From: Pseudomonas sp. N40(2020)
GTDB taxonomy: Bacteria > Pseudomonadota > Gammaproteobacteria > Pseudomonadales > Pseudomonadaceae
Direction: 5' to 3'
NCBI RefSeq assembly: GCF_014472415.1
Contig: NZ_JACSZV010000038.1
Span: forward strand, 1 to 64,000
DNA: 64,000 bases
In this document: positions 1 through 8,243 of the stretch, piece after piece
Numbering within the stretch: position 1 is the first letter of the stretch
How the letters are laid out: each line of letters opens with the position of its first letter
Notes under the pieces: model-generated
Told to the model about the DNA's origin: nothing
What the model saw: only the letters and a program-made list of their open reading frames with translations
Database searches by the model: none
Position numbers and translations under genes: made by a program

Positions 1-96
1 ATGGTGCAAGAGGCGGTCACGATCTACAACCAGGAGCGGCCGCACCTGTCTTTAAAATACAAAACGCCCGATGCGGTGCATCGAGCGTTAGGGTGA
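1..96 (+). CDS. IS3-family transposase, C-terminal fragment (partial)
   Basis: This is the last 31 codons of a reading frame that enters from the left edge and stops with TGA. It contains the YNQERPHLSL and PDAVHRAL segments typical of the C-terminal tail of the IS3-family OrfB integrase (rve) domain, just after the catalytic DDE core, which lies outside the window. The ATG at position 1 is only an internal Met. The terminal inverted repeat of the element follows at once. The rest of the transposase cannot be seen, so whether the element is intact is unknown. Confidence 0.8.
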   Translation: MVQEAVTIYNQERPHLSLKYKTPDAVHRALG

Positions 97-127
97 AATA
101 GGTGTAAACCTATTTCAGGACTAGACA
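94..127. mobile_element. Right end of an IS3-family insertion sequence
   Basis: Just after the transposase stop codon there is a perfect 9-bp inverted repeat (TGAAATAGG / CCTATTTCA, 94-102 and 109-117). The sequence then runs to CTAGACA, ending near 127. The stretch TGTAAACCTATTTCAGGAC resembles the terminal repeats of IS3-family elements known from Pseudomonas, which end in CA. The left end lies outside the window, so the exact boundary and any target duplication cannot be checked. The hairpin may also stop read-through transcription. Confidence 0.65.
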
Positions 128-150
128 CGCTGTTTTTCAGCCTGCTCCGG

Positions 151-459
151 CTAGCGATCCGGGGTGTGGGGATCGAGTACTCGAGCGATGTCTCGCGCGC
201 TATGCAGAACCCTCTCTATCTGAACATCTCTCTCAACAAGTGAGTAAAAAATCAGGTAGCGACCGTGGGCGATCATTTTCAGCCCCCTGGCACACTCCTC
301 TCGGGAAATTCCTTGATTCGGTTGGCTGGTCAACTGATCACAGCGCACACGCAACTCACCAACGAAGGTCCGAGCACGTCCAAGGTTGTCACGAGCGATA
401 AAGCGGGCGATCTGTTGCAGATCCTCTCGAGCCATTGCGGAAAATAACAACCGCGTCAT
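151..459 (-). CDS. RelE/ParE-family toxin of a type II toxin-antitoxin pair
   Basis: The product is a 102-residue basic protein with the RelE/ParE fold pattern: an N-terminal strand (TRLLFSAMAREDL), two helices with IARFIARDN, and the C-terminal strands GLKMIAHGRYLIFYSLV and VQIERVLHSARD. The HGRYLIFY and HSARD segments are characteristic of ParE-type members. Toxins of this family inhibit gyrase (ParE) or cleave mRNA at the ribosome (RelE); which applies here cannot be told from sequence alone. Its start overlaps the antitoxin stop by 4 bp (ATGA), so the two are translationally coupled. It ends 24 bp from the inferred IS end, which suggests an accessory region. Confidence 0.85.
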   Translation of the reverse strand: MTRLLFSAMAREDLQQIARFIARDNLGRARTFVGELRVRCDQLTSQPNQGISREECARGLKMIAHGRYLIFYSLVERDVQIERVLHSARDIARVLDPHTPDR

Positions 460-755
460 AAGCGATTTTGCTCAGCTTCGATGTCATCTATAAGCGCATC
501 AATCTCAGCAAAAACGGTGTCGGCTGCGACCGCCGGACGAGGATCGTTACGACTTGCAGCGATTGCCTCGCGCAATTCAGCCGCTCGCAAGCGATCCAGC
601 AACTCCTGATAAGTCGCATGGGCCAAGAGATAGGCAGCTGGGCGATTATGGTTGAGAACGGCGATGGGCTCCGAACCGGCAAGCTCGATCACAGTACTGG
701 GGCTGCGTTTCAATTCAGTAATGCTTACTGAACGACTAGCCAGCAGGTGCTCCAT
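456..755 (-). CDS. Phd/YefM-family antitoxin
   Basis: This 99-residue protein has the Phd/YefM N-terminal DNA-binding pattern SVSITELKRSPSTVIE and the strand AVLNHNRPAAYLLA. The acidic, probably flexible C-terminal half would wrap and neutralise the toxin. A strong ribosome-binding site (GGAGG, 4 bases before ATG) supports the start at 755. Members of this family repress their own operon together with the toxin. Its N-terminal half closely resembles the antitoxin at 20948-21193, although the two partner toxins differ. Confidence 0.85.
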   Translation of the reverse strand: MEHLLASRSVSITELKRSPSTVIELAGSEPIAVLNHNRPAAYLLAHATYQELLDRLRAAELREAIAASRNDPRPAVAADTVFAEIDALIDDIEAEQNRL

Positions 756-766
756 GACGCCTCCAA

Positions 767-787
767 AAGTACGAAAAATAGTACCTT
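767..787. promoter_or_regulatory. Possible antitoxin operator (imperfect inverted repeat)
   Basis: AAGTAC and GTACCTT face each other around an A-rich centre, directly upstream of the antitoxin ribosome-binding site. Position and symmetry fit the autoregulatory operator expected for a Phd-type antitoxin. Binding is inferred only from these. Confidence 0.4.
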
Positions 788-894
788 ATAGTGCCCTTTT
801 CAGCACGGAGGGTCAACGAACAGATAAATGGACAATGGCAGCTGAAAACTCAGGGGGAGGAAATGATTTTTTAAAGGGAATTCCTCAAATAGCT

Positions 895-1167
895 TCACTC
901 CGTCGTCCAATCAAACTCGTCGTAATCCTCATCCTCGTCGTATTCCCCCTCAACCTCCTCTTCAAAGACGCCGTCTTCCTCAAGCACATCCTCTTCCTGC
1001 TGGCTCAGCAGAAATTCCTTACGCGCTTCAGTAATCGCGCGGCGCATCTCTTCGCCCTTTTGCGGGCAATTGAGGAGTTGGGCGATGCGGTCGATTTTTG
1101 GTGCCACGGTGTTCTCCAGCGATTCAGCTATGGCCCGATAGTGCGCGTTTTTGCGGGGCAATGCCAA
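895..1167 (-). CDS. Small acidic hypothetical protein, TTG start likely
   Basis: This open frame ends in a strongly acidic tail (EEDVLEEDGVFEEEVEGEY...). Its body looks like a real protein: NAHYRAIAESLENTVAPKID followed by RIAQLLNCPQKGEEMRR. The frame stays open upstream opposite the anti-sigma-like gene, but that part is its shadow. No ATG lies near the true N-terminus; TTG codons at 1167 and 1161 are the likeliest starts, giving about 90 residues, without a clear ribosome-binding site. It follows the anti-sigma-like gene by about 20 bases and is probably the last gene of that operon. I do not recognise its function. Confidence 0.5.
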   Translation of the reverse strand: MALPRKNAHYRAIAESLENTVAPKIDRIAQLLNCPQKGEEMRRAITEARKEFLLSQQEEDVLEEDGVFEEEVEGEYDEDEDYDEFDWTTE

Positions 1168-1187
1168 ATGGCTGGGCGAACAGGCGG

Positions 1188-1757
1188 TCAGTTCTGCTGG
1201 ATTTTTTCCAGTCGGGCGTCGAGGTCGGCGTTGGGGTAGCGTTTGTGCAGGTTGTTGAACAGGGTGTCGGCCGCTTTTGATTGGCCGGATTCGCGCAGAC
1301 GCAGGACTTCGCGCAGTTGTTCGTCGAGGCCGTTGGCCGGGGCGGCGGCGCGTTTGCTGGTTTTGGCTTCGTCGGCACTGAACGCTTCGCTTTGCATCGG
1401 CGCAGCCATTTCTTCCATCGGCGCGGGAGCGGACAATGCTTCGGGCGCTTGTTTGCGAGCCATCGGCGCAGCGGGTTTGGCAGCCGGGGCGAAGTCGAAT
1501 TGGGGCTGCGGTTCGGGGGCGCGTTGTACCAGCGAGAGCATCAGGGCGACGCCGACGAGGCTGGCGAAGGCGACTTGCCAGCGCGGTTTGCGGCAGGCGT
1601 CGAGCCAGCGTTGCCACAGGCCTGGCTTCGGTGCCGGGGCTTCGCGGTGGGCAGCGTTGAGGATGAACGCGTCGAGGTGCGCGGGCGGTTCAGCGTTGTG
1701 CTGTTCGCGAACATGTTTGATCACAGGATCTTCGGGTGTCTGGCGGGCGTCAGTCAT
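1188..1757 (-). CDS. Anti-sigma-factor-like single-pass membrane protein
   Basis: This 189-residue protein has a soluble N-terminal part (1-58), one hydrophobic segment (about 61-77, WQVAFASLVGVALMLSLV), and an Ala/Pro-rich periplasmic part ending in a helical region (LDEQLREVLRLRESGQSKAA). It overlaps the ECF sigma gene by 4 bp (ATGA). In ECF operons the next gene is usually a membrane-anchored anti-sigma factor, and the layout here fits. No zinc-binding HxxxCxxC motif is visible, so the assignment rests on context and topology. Confidence 0.6.
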   Translation of the reverse strand: MTDARQTPEDPVIKHVREQHNAEPPAHLDAFILNAAHREAPAPKPGLWQRWLDACRKPRWQVAFASLVGVALMLSLVQRAPEPQPQFDFAPAAKPAAPMARKQAPEALSAPAPMEEMAAPMQSEAFSADEAKTSKRAAAPANGLDEQLREVLRLRESGQSKAADTLFNNLHKRYPNADLDARLEKIQQN

Positions 1758-2365
1758 GTCAGTACCTCCTCGGCCAGCAGCCGACGCAGTTTTTGCTGGG
1801 CATAGCGCAAGCGGCTTTTGACGGTTTCCAGCGGTGTTTCGGTGAGGCTGGCGATTTGTGCCAGGTCGAGGTCGCCGTGGGCGCGAAGCAGGAACACTTC
1901 GCGCTGGTCGGCGGGCAGGGTTTGCAGTGCGTTTTCCAGGCGCTGGCTGTCGCGGCTGAGGCTCAGCAGTTGTTCGGGATCACTCGCCTCATCGCTGACC
2001 GCGTGCGCCTGTTCGTCATAGCTGTCGTGCAACGGTTGATGGGCGCCGTGCTTGCGCCAGTGGTCGATCAGGCGATTGCGGGCAATCTGGAACAACCAGG
2101 TACGAAAGGTCGCTCGTCCTTGTGGCTGACTGGTGCTGCGGATCAGGCTCAGCCAGGTTTCCTGAAAGACTTCGTCGACCAGTTCCGGTTTGCCGCTCAA
2201 ACCGAGCAGAAATCGATAAAGGCCCTGACGATGACGGGCGTACAAGATCTCGAACGCCGCGCCGTCGCCCTCGCGATAACGCGCCAGCAGCGTTTCATCG
2301 CTGCTGGCGGCCGGGCTGTCTGGCGAAGCAAACAGCTGACTGATGAAGCCTTTCAGACGACTCAC
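1754..2365 (-). CDS. ECF (group 4) RNA polymerase sigma factor
   Basis: A 203-residue protein with the two conserved sigma domains: region 2 at about 23-105 (ETLLARYREGDGAAFEILY, DEVFQETWLSL, FRTWLFQIARNRLIDHWRK) and region 4 at about 148-198 (LPADQREVFLLRAHGDLDL, then ETVKSRLRYAQQKLRRLL with the helix-turn-helix). It would direct RNA polymerase to a specific regulon under control of the downstream membrane protein. It starts at a GTG whose first base is also part of the TAG stop of the VWA gene (TAGTG), so its translation should be coupled. The inducing signal is not evident. Confidence 0.9.
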   Translation of the reverse strand: MSRLKGFISQLFASPDSPAASSDETLLARYREGDGAAFEILYARHRQGLYRFLLGLSGKPELVDEVFQETWLSLIRSTSQPQGRATFRTWLFQIARNRLIDHWRKHGAHQPLHDSYDEQAHAVSDEASDPEQLLSLSRDSQRLENALQTLPADQREVFLLRAHGDLDLAQIASLTETPLETVKSRLRYAQQKLRRLLAEEVLT

Positions 2366-4044
2366 TATTCAATCCGTCGCTCAGTGGCCAGCGCATTCGA
2401 TGCGGTTGAGGTGCGCAGGCTCTGCGCCAGTTCGACCAATTGCACAAACTCGCTACGCAGGCCGAAGCGGTCATCGCCCCGCGCGCCACGGGCCAGCGCT
2501 TCGGTGTCTTTCAAGCTGAAGTCGCCGGTGTAGCGAGCGTCCTTGAGTTGCTGGGAAAACGCAGCGACGGCGGCGGCAAAGCGCAAATCCTCGCTGGCCG
2601 GTGCGACTTGATTGGCAATCGGCCGCTCGATCAGCAGACTTTTCCCACCTTCGGGCTGTTGATATCGCACACGCAGCATCGCCAATTCCCCGTTCTTCTC
2701 GGCAATAGCCACACTCGATTTGCCGTAGCGCAGCGGTTCCAGCCAGCCCTTCTCGCCTGTCGGAACAATTTCATACAGCGCGGTCACCGTGTGTCCTGCA
2801 CCGATTTCACCGGCATCGACTTTGTCATTGCTGAAGTCCTCACGCTTGAGCGCACGGTTTTCGTAGCCGAGCAGGCGGTATTCGCTGACCTGCGCCGGGT
2901 TGAATTCCACCTGCAGTTTGACGTTTTTCGCCACCACGGCAAGGGTCGAACCGAGTTGATCGACCAGCACTTTGCGCGCCTCGCGCAGGTTGTCGATGTA
3001 GGCGTAGTTGCCATCGCCTGCATCGGCCAGTTGTTCCATCAAGTGTTCATTGTAGTTATCCACACCAAAACCCAGGGTGGTCAGGGAAATACCGGTTTTA
3101 CGTTTATCCACAGCCATTTGTTTAAGGCTGTCAAAGTTGCTGACGCCGACGTTGAAGTCGCCGTCGGTGGCCAGCAGGATACGGTTGATGCCTTTGGGAA
3201 TGAACGATTGTTGCGCCATTTGATAGGCCAGTTCGATGCCCGAGGCGCCAGCGGTCGAGCCACCCGCCGTTAACTGCTCGATGGCGGTACGAATCTTGGC
3301 TTTTTCCCGTCCGGAAGTCGGCTCCAGCACAACGCGGGATTCACCGGCATACACCACCAGCGACACACGATCCTGCTCGCGCAATTGATCGACCAGCAGT
3401 TTCAGCGTGCTTTTGACCATCGGCAGACCTTCGCGGCGATCCATCGAGCCGGACACGTCCACCAGAAACACCAGATTGGCCGGGGCCAGTTCTGCCACGG
3501 CGCGGTCGGAGGCCTTGATACCGATGCGCAGCAATCGGGTGTGTGGATTCCACGGTGACGCGGCCAGTTCGGTGGTCACGCCAAACGGCGAGCCATCGCT
3601 GGGCAATGCGTAGTCGTAGGGAAAGTAATTGACCATTTCCTCAAGTCGCACCGCGCCTTCCGGCGGCAGGCGTCCCTGATTGAGCAGGCGACGGACGTTG
3701 GCGTAGGCGCCGGTGTCGACGTCGGCGCTGAAGGTCGAGACCGGGCTTTCGGCGACGCTGTGGATAGGGTTATCCGCCAGCTTCTGATACTGCTCACGCT
3801 GCTCGTCGCGATAGCCTTGTGGATAACTTTCCCGCGCGGGCATCGCAGCGAAACTGGCGATCGGTGCCGGGCGAACACTGCGCTTGGCCATCGCACTGTC
3901 GGCCAGCACAGCTTCATGCTGCACCATCGTTTCAGGCTGAGCCGGCGCGGCAACGGATTCCGGGTTGGACGAAACACCACAACCGGCGATGGCCAACAGC
4001 ACGCCGACCGCAACAGGTCGCAGAAAAGGCAGGGAACGGGACAT
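2365..4044 (-). CDS. VWA-domain lipoprotein of the YfbK type (DUF3520 C-terminus)
   Basis: The product has 559 residues when started at the ATG at 4044, which has GAGG upstream; an ATG 30 bases earlier lacks this. The N-terminus is a lipoprotein signal (VGVLLAIAGC). A central von Willebrand A domain carries the MIDAS motif DVSGSMD near residue 195, preceded by the YfbK-family segment (YANVRRLLNQGRLPPEGAVR). The C-terminal region matches DUF3520. YfbK-like proteins are exported and of unknown role. It is the first gene of an overlapping operon with the ECF sigma factor, an arrangement found in several pseudomonads, so it may belong to that envelope signalling system. Confidence 0.88.
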   Translation of the reverse strand: MSRSLPFLRPVAVGVLLAIAGCGVSSNPESVAAPAQPETMVQHEAVLADSAMAKRSVRPAPIASFAAMPARESYPQGYRDEQREQYQKLADNPIHSVAESPVSTFSADVDTGAYANVRRLLNQGRLPPEGAVRLEEMVNYFPYDYALPSDGSPFGVTTELAASPWNPHTRLLRIGIKASDRAVAELAPANLVFLVDVSGSMDRREGLPMVKSTLKLLVDQLREQDRVSLVVYAGESRVVLEPTSGREKAKIRTAIEQLTAGGSTAGASGIELAYQMAQQSFIPKGINRILLATDGDFNVGVSNFDSLKQMAVDKRKTGISLTTLGFGVDNYNEHLMEQLADAGDGNYAYIDNLREARKVLVDQLGSTLAVVAKNVKLQVEFNPAQVSEYRLLGYENRALKREDFSNDKVDAGEIGAGHTVTALYEIVPTGEKGWLEPLRYGKSSVAIAEKNGELAMLRVRYQQPEGGKSLLIERPIANQVAPASEDLRFAAAVAAFSQQLKDARYTGDFSLKDTEALARGARGDDRFGLRSEFVQLVELAQSLRTSTASNALATERRIE

Positions 4045-4119
4045 GGGGGCTGACCTCGGGATGAAATTGATCATTCATCCACTGAGACGGGCAGCCCTTT
4101 CAGTTCGGGTTAAACGCGA

Positions 4120-4135
4120 CTGAAAAAATTTTCAG
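4120..4135 (-). terminator. Weak AT-rich hairpin at the end of the PEBP gene
   Basis: A near-perfect palindrome (CTGAAAAAATTTTCAG) overlaps the stop codon of the PEBP gene. Read on the minus strand it ends with a T-run. The stem is short and AT-rich, so it is at best a weak terminator; it could equally be part of the promoter region of the VWA-sigma operon that starts at 4044. Confidence 0.3.
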
Positions 4136-4695
4136 CGGTGATAACGCCGCACCGCACTGCTGTTGCGCAGCACATGGCCTTTGATTTTTTCCATCAGCTC
4201 GGCGCGGGTCAGACCGGCCGGCAGTGCGTCCGGGGCCAGGTCGAGGGCGTAGATCTGGATGATGTAGTGGTGCGCGCTGTCACCCACCGGTGGGCATGGC
4301 CCCATATAGTGAGTGTTGCCTTTGCTGTTGGTGCCGCCGACGCCTTCGAACGCGGATTTGGCACCGACGCCAGCGGCGATCTGGCGAGTGGTGGCTTTGA
4401 TGCCGTAGTGAATCCAGTGATCGACGCCCAGGCCTTTCTGACCGTCCGGGTCGTGCATGACGATCGCGTAGCTTTGTGTACCGGCAGGGCCGGCGTTCCA
4501 GCTCAGCGCCGGCGACTGGTTCTTGCCGCCGCAACCGGCTGCATCGCTGGCCGCTGCCGAGGTGAACAGACGGTTATCGGACACACCAGGGATGCTGAGG
4601 GTGAAGCGCTCCTGGGCGGCCTGCGCCGGAAACTGCACGCAAAGGGCGACGGCAACGGCCGCCAGCCAAGGGTTGAGAGAGGTCAATCGGGTCAT
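4132..4695 (-). CDS. Periplasmic PEBP-family protein (YbhB/YbcL type)
   Basis: A 187-residue protein that begins with a Sec signal peptide (cleavage after QFPAQA, about residue 26). The mature part has the bacterial phosphatidylethanolamine-binding-protein signatures: SPALSWNAGPAGTQSYAIVM, DPDGQKGLGVDHWIHYGI and GPCPPVGDSAHHYIIQIYALD. The family (YbhB/YbcL, related to Raf kinase inhibitor protein) has a ligand-binding pocket but no settled bacterial function. The start at 4695 was chosen because the signal peptide begins there; the frame upstream has no family similarity. It is divergent from the Rieske reductase gene, with 139 bp between the starts. Confidence 0.88.
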   Translation of the reverse strand: MTRLTSLNPWLAAVAVALCVQFPAQAAQERFTLSIPGVSDNRLFTSAAASDAAGCGGKNQSPALSWNAGPAGTQSYAIVMHDPDGQKGLGVDHWIHYGIKATTRQIAAGVGAKSAFEGVGGTNSKGNTHYMGPCPPVGDSAHHYIIQIYALDLAPDALPAGLTRAELMEKIKGHVLRNSSAVRRYHR

Positions 4696-4834
4696 TCCGG
4701 GAGCACCTTGTGCAGTGGGGCCGTCGTCGGCCTGCAAACTATAGCTGTACCGTTCGTGCCGTGGCAGTGGCAAATGGCTGAACCTCGCACTGTTGCGCAA
4801 ACTCGTAAGAGAAATGCCCGCGAGGAAGTCGAAC

Positions 4835-6373
4835 ATGTCCCTGCACCGTGTCGCCCGTTTCGCCGATGTCCCGCAAGACCGTGGCCTGGAAGTCAAAATC
4901 GGTGATTTGAAGATCGTTGTGCTGCGCGCCGCCGGCCAATTACGTGCGTTTCAGGGCGAATGCCCACATGCCGGCGCGCCATTGGCGGACGGCGCGTTGT
5001 GTCATGGTCGGCTGATCTGCCCATGGCACAAGGCTGCTTTCCGTATTGAAGACGGCGCCTTATGCGAACCGCCTGCCCTCGACAGCCTCAAGCGTTATCC
5101 GTTGGAGCTACGCGGCGAAGAGGTTTGGGTCGATGACCAGCCGATCGCCGATCCGCACACGCCACCGGCAGACGATTCACGCACGTTCGTGATTGTCGGC
5201 GCCGGTGCGGCGGGCACTGCATGCGCGGCGGCGCTGCGGGAAAAGGGATTTGGCGGGCGCATAAAAATGATCGACCGCGAAGCAGACGCCGGTTACGACC
5301 GCACCGTGCTGAGCAAATTTGTCCTCGCAGGCGAAATGTCGCCGGAAGAAACCCCGCCGCTGCGCGATGAAGATTTTTATAAAGAGCAGCGTATCGAGCG
5401 CATTCAAGGCGAAATCACTTCGCTCGACGCCCCAGCGAAAACCCTTCACCTGAACGATGGCCAAACCGTGAATTACAACGCCGCCGTGCTGGCCACCGGC
5501 GGCGAACCCAACCCCTTGGAGTTACCCGGCGCGGATCTGCCGCAGGTGTTCCTCCTGCGCTCAAAAGCCCAGGCCGAACAGATTATGCACGCTGCCCAAA
5601 CCGATCAACGCGCGGTGATCATCGGCGACAGTTTCATCGCCCTCGAATGCGCCTCGGCGCTGCGCCAGCAGGGTCTCGATGTCACGGTACTCGCCCGCCA
5701 CGCGATTCCTTTCGCCGCCCAGTTTGGCGAAGCCGTGGGCAAAGCCATCCGCGCGCTGCACGAAAAAAACGGGGTGAAGTTCATCACAGAGCATGAGGCC
5801 GTGGAGATCACCGGTCACGACAAAGTCGAGGCGGTTTTGCTCGACAACGGCTTGCGGATTGCAGCGGATCTGGTGCTGGCCGGCGTCGGCGTGCACCCGG
5901 CCACCGAGGCTTTCACGGTATTACCACGGGAGAAAGACCATTCACTGCGGGTCGACGGCGGCATGCGCGTATCGGAAGGTCTGTGGGCGATTGGCGATAT
6001 CGCTACGTTCCCGCTCAACGGCCAGCCACAGCGCATCGAACATTGGCGCCTAGCCCAGCAACACGCGCGAATCGCCGCTGCCAACATGCTTGGCGGCGAC
6101 GAGCACTATCTGGATGTGCCGTTTTTCTGGACGTGGCACTTCGGCAAGAACTACGACTACCTCGGCCACGCCGAGCATTGGGATGAAGTCGAGTTCATGG
6201 GCAAGCCCGAACAGCCGCCCTTCCTCGGGCTGTTCGGTCAAAACGGTGTTGTGGTGGCCGCTGTGGCTTGCGAAGAGGAGCGCGCCATGGCGCTGCTGGC
6301 CGAGCGAATGAAACAGCCGCTGCCGATCACAGAGGCCTGGCAGTTGATTCGCGAAGTCAGGTCATCCGGTTGA
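4835..6373 (+). CDS. Rieske [2Fe-2S]/FAD-dependent pyridine nucleotide oxidoreductase (AIF-like)
   Basis: The protein has 512 residues. It starts with a Rieske domain carrying both cluster-binding motifs, CPH (43-45) and CPWH (62-65). A two-dinucleotide-fold reductase follows, with the FAD motif GAGAAG near 122-127, the NAD(P)H motif GDSFIALE near 265, and the FAD motif WAIGDIA near 386. The C-terminal domain matches ferredoxin-reductase and AIFL-type enzymes. It probably moves electrons from NAD(P)H to an unknown partner. The start at 4835 has GAGGAAG before it. Its last 17 bases overlap pgaD on the other strand, a tail-to-tail overlap. Confidence 0.88.
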   Translation: MSLHRVARFADVPQDRGLEVKIGDLKIVVLRAAGQLRAFQGECPHAGAPLADGALCHGRLICPWHKAAFRIEDGALCEPPALDSLKRYPLELRGEEVWVDDQPIADPHTPPADDSRTFVIVGAGAAGTACAAALREKGFGGRIKMIDREADAGYDRTVLSKFVLAGEMSPEETPPLRDEDFYKEQRIERIQGEITSLDAPAKTLHLNDGQTVNYNAAVLATGGEPNPLELPGADLPQVFLLRSKAQAEQIMHAAQTDQRAVIIGDSFIALECASALRQQGLDVTVLARHAIPFAAQFGEAVGKAIRALHEKNGVKFITEHEAVEITGHDKVEAVLLDNGLRIAADLVLAGVGVHPATEAFTVLPREKDHSLRVDGGMRVSEGLWAIGDIATFPLNGQPQRIEHWRLAQQHARIAAANMLGGDEHYLDVPFFWTWHFGKNYDYLGHAEHWDEVEFMGKPEQPPFLGLFGQNGVVVAAVACEEERAMALLAERMKQPLPITEAWQLIREVRSSG

Positions 6374-6890
6374 CCGGCTCACGATTGTCGTCGTCTTCGG
6401 CATGCAAAAAGATCACTCGCGGGTGTTCAAGCGGTGCCAGCGGCGGCGGCAATTCGGCCTGCTGCACCGGCCAGAAATGCGTCACCACATGGCTGATGTC
6501 GCCTTCCTGATCGTTGTGAATGGTCATCACCCCCGGGGTGCGCAGCTTTTGCAAGCGGTCGTCGCACAGCTTGAAACTCTTGCTCAGCCCCTCATCGTCG
6601 ACCACCGGCGCCGGCAGTCGGCGCTGGGCGAAGCTGCGGCTTTTGCGGTGCTGATAACGCGCCCAAGTAATGAGGATCACCGCGTTCACCACCGCCACCC
6701 ACAGATAAATCTGCAAGGTGCCGAGCGCATCAAACGCCGAGCTATCAATGCGCGGCCCACCTTCGTGGGTTTCGACCAATGGCCACAGGCCTTGCACCAA
6801 TAGATACAGCAGGCCAACCCAAGCGATAACGGTGAAGATCACATCGATCACGACCAGAAACGGCCGTTGGCGAGTCCGGATGATTTTCAT
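6357..6890 (-). CDS. pgaD: PgaD, accessory subunit of PNAG synthase
   Basis: The protein has 177 residues with two transmembrane segments near the N-terminus (FLVVIDVIFTVIAWVGLLYLL and, around 55-75, LQIYLWVAVVNAVILITWARY). A cytoplasmic C-terminal part follows. Size, topology and position after pgaC identify PgaD, which in E. coli supports the PgaC glycosyltransferase and responds with it to c-di-GMP. Its start overlaps the pgaC stop (ATGA). It is the last gene of the operon and its end overlaps the convergent Rieske reductase gene by 17 bp, with no obvious hairpin terminator between them. Confidence 0.9.
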   Translation of the reverse strand: MKIIRTRQRPFLVVIDVIFTVIAWVGLLYLLVQGLWPLVETHEGGPRIDSSAFDALGTLQIYLWVAVVNAVILITWARYQHRKSRSFAQRRLPAPVVDDEGLSKSFKLCDDRLQKLRTPGVMTIHNDQEGDISHVVTHFWPVQQAELPPPLAPLEHPRVIFLHAEDDDNREPVNRMT

Positions 6891-8242
6891 TTGATGACCT
6901 CCTCTTCGTCGTCCCCGATCGGCTTGATGCCACGGTCAGGGCTGACCCAGCGCGCACGCTTCTGATGTTGGCCAAACAGCACCTTGGGAAAACTGACCAG
7001 CGTGGTCAGCAGGCTGACAAACCAGAACGCAATCGGATACCAGACCACCCAGAACATGGTCTTGCCCAACCCCGGCTCGTAGCGCCGGTCAATGATGATG
7101 CTGACGGCAAACTGCACTAGGCAGACAAACGCCAGCAACAACCCGGTAAACGCCGGCGGCATCAGGTGATCCACCGCAATGGCTTCGGGCATGACCACAA
7201 ACTTGCCGACGCCCCAGAAGATCACCGACAACAGGAAAGTGAACGCCCAACCGGTGGACAGGCAGTATTCGAACAGCAACGGCCACAGGTAACGATGGCG
7301 GTACTGCCAGATGCCACGAATGTTCTTGAACAACACCTCGGCGCCGCCCTGAGCCCAACGCAAGCGCTGCTTCCACAGACCGCCGAGGGTTTCCGGCATC
7401 AGAATCCAGCACAGCGCGCGTGGCTCGTAGAAGATGCTCCAGTGATCGAGTTGCAGCTTCCAGCTGATGTCGATGTCTTCAGTGATCATGTCCGGGCTCC
7501 AGTAGCCGACCCGGTGCAGGGCCGTGCGACGGAACGCGACGATCACGCCCGACACCGTAAAGATCCGCCCGAACACTCGTTGTGTGCGTTTGATCAAACC
7601 GATGATCGACGAGAACTCCCCGACCTGCACCCGCCCGACCAGCGTGGAGCGTGTGCGAATCCGTGGATTGCCGGTCACTGCGCCCAACCGCGCGTTATCC
7701 AGCATCGGCGCGACCAGATAGGCTGCGGTGTTCGGCGCCAGCAGCGCGTCACCATCGATGCACACCAGATACTCACTGCGCGCCGCGATCGCACCCATGC
7801 GCAGGGCGACGGCCTTGCCCTGGTTTTCCGCCAGGTGCAGCACCCGCAGCCGTGGGTCTTCCTTGGCGATCCTGTCCAGCACTTCGGCGGTGTTGTCCTT
7901 GGAGCCGTCGTTGATCGCGATGACTTCGATGTTCGGGTAGTGCTGGGCCAGCGCCGCGTGAATCGTGTCGGCAGCGTTGTCGCCTTCGTTGTAGCAAGGG
8001 ATCAGGATCGAGATCAGCGGTTCGCCCGCCAGCGGCGGCGGCAGGGTGTCGTCCTTCCACGGCCAGTGGCGTTCCCAGTGCAGCCAGAAATACAGGCCAC
8101 CGGCAATCCACAACCCCGACATGAACAACGGGTAGAAGAACACGAAGTCCATCAGGAACTGGCCCGTCACGAGGAAAATCAGTCCCAGCGGCACGCCGAG
8201 GACGAGCGCCAGAACAAGCAGGGCTAACAGTCTATCCAGCAT
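6887..8242 (-). CDS. pgaC: PgaC, poly-beta-1,6-N-acetylglucosamine synthase (GT2)
   Basis: This 451-residue inner-membrane glycosyltransferase has N-terminal membrane helices, then the GT2 domain starting at LISILIPCYNEGDN. It shows the UDP-sugar-binding aspartates (CIDGDALL, about residue 161), the catalytic TED motif (ITEDIDISWKLQ) and the processivity motif QRLRWAQGG (about 295-303), followed by C-terminal helices. It polymerises UDP-GlcNAc into the PNAG biofilm polysaccharide and passes it through the inner membrane with PgaD. It lies one base after pgaB and overlaps pgaD by 4 bp. Confidence 0.95.
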   Translation of the reverse strand: MLDRLLALLVLALVLGVPLGLIFLVTGQFLMDFVFFYPLFMSGLWIAGGLYFWLHWERHWPWKDDTLPPPLAGEPLISILIPCYNEGDNAADTIHAALAQHYPNIEVIAINDGSKDNTAEVLDRIAKEDPRLRVLHLAENQGKAVALRMGAIAARSEYLVCIDGDALLAPNTAAYLVAPMLDNARLGAVTGNPRIRTRSTLVGRVQVGEFSSIIGLIKRTQRVFGRIFTVSGVIVAFRRTALHRVGYWSPDMITEDIDISWKLQLDHWSIFYEPRALCWILMPETLGGLWKQRLRWAQGGAEVLFKNIRGIWQYRHRYLWPLLFEYCLSTGWAFTFLLSVIFWGVGKFVVMPEAIAVDHLMPPAFTGLLLAFVCLVQFAVSIIIDRRYEPGLGKTMFWVVWYPIAFWFVSLLTTLVSFPKVLFGQHQKRARWVSPDRGIKPIGDDEEEVIK

Positions 8243-8243
8243 G

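Noticed and set aside
1281..1805. Plus-strand frames across the sigma/anti-sigma genes
   Set aside because: Composition is typical of antisense shadow in GC-rich DNA; the minus-strand genes have clear family motifs and coupled starts.
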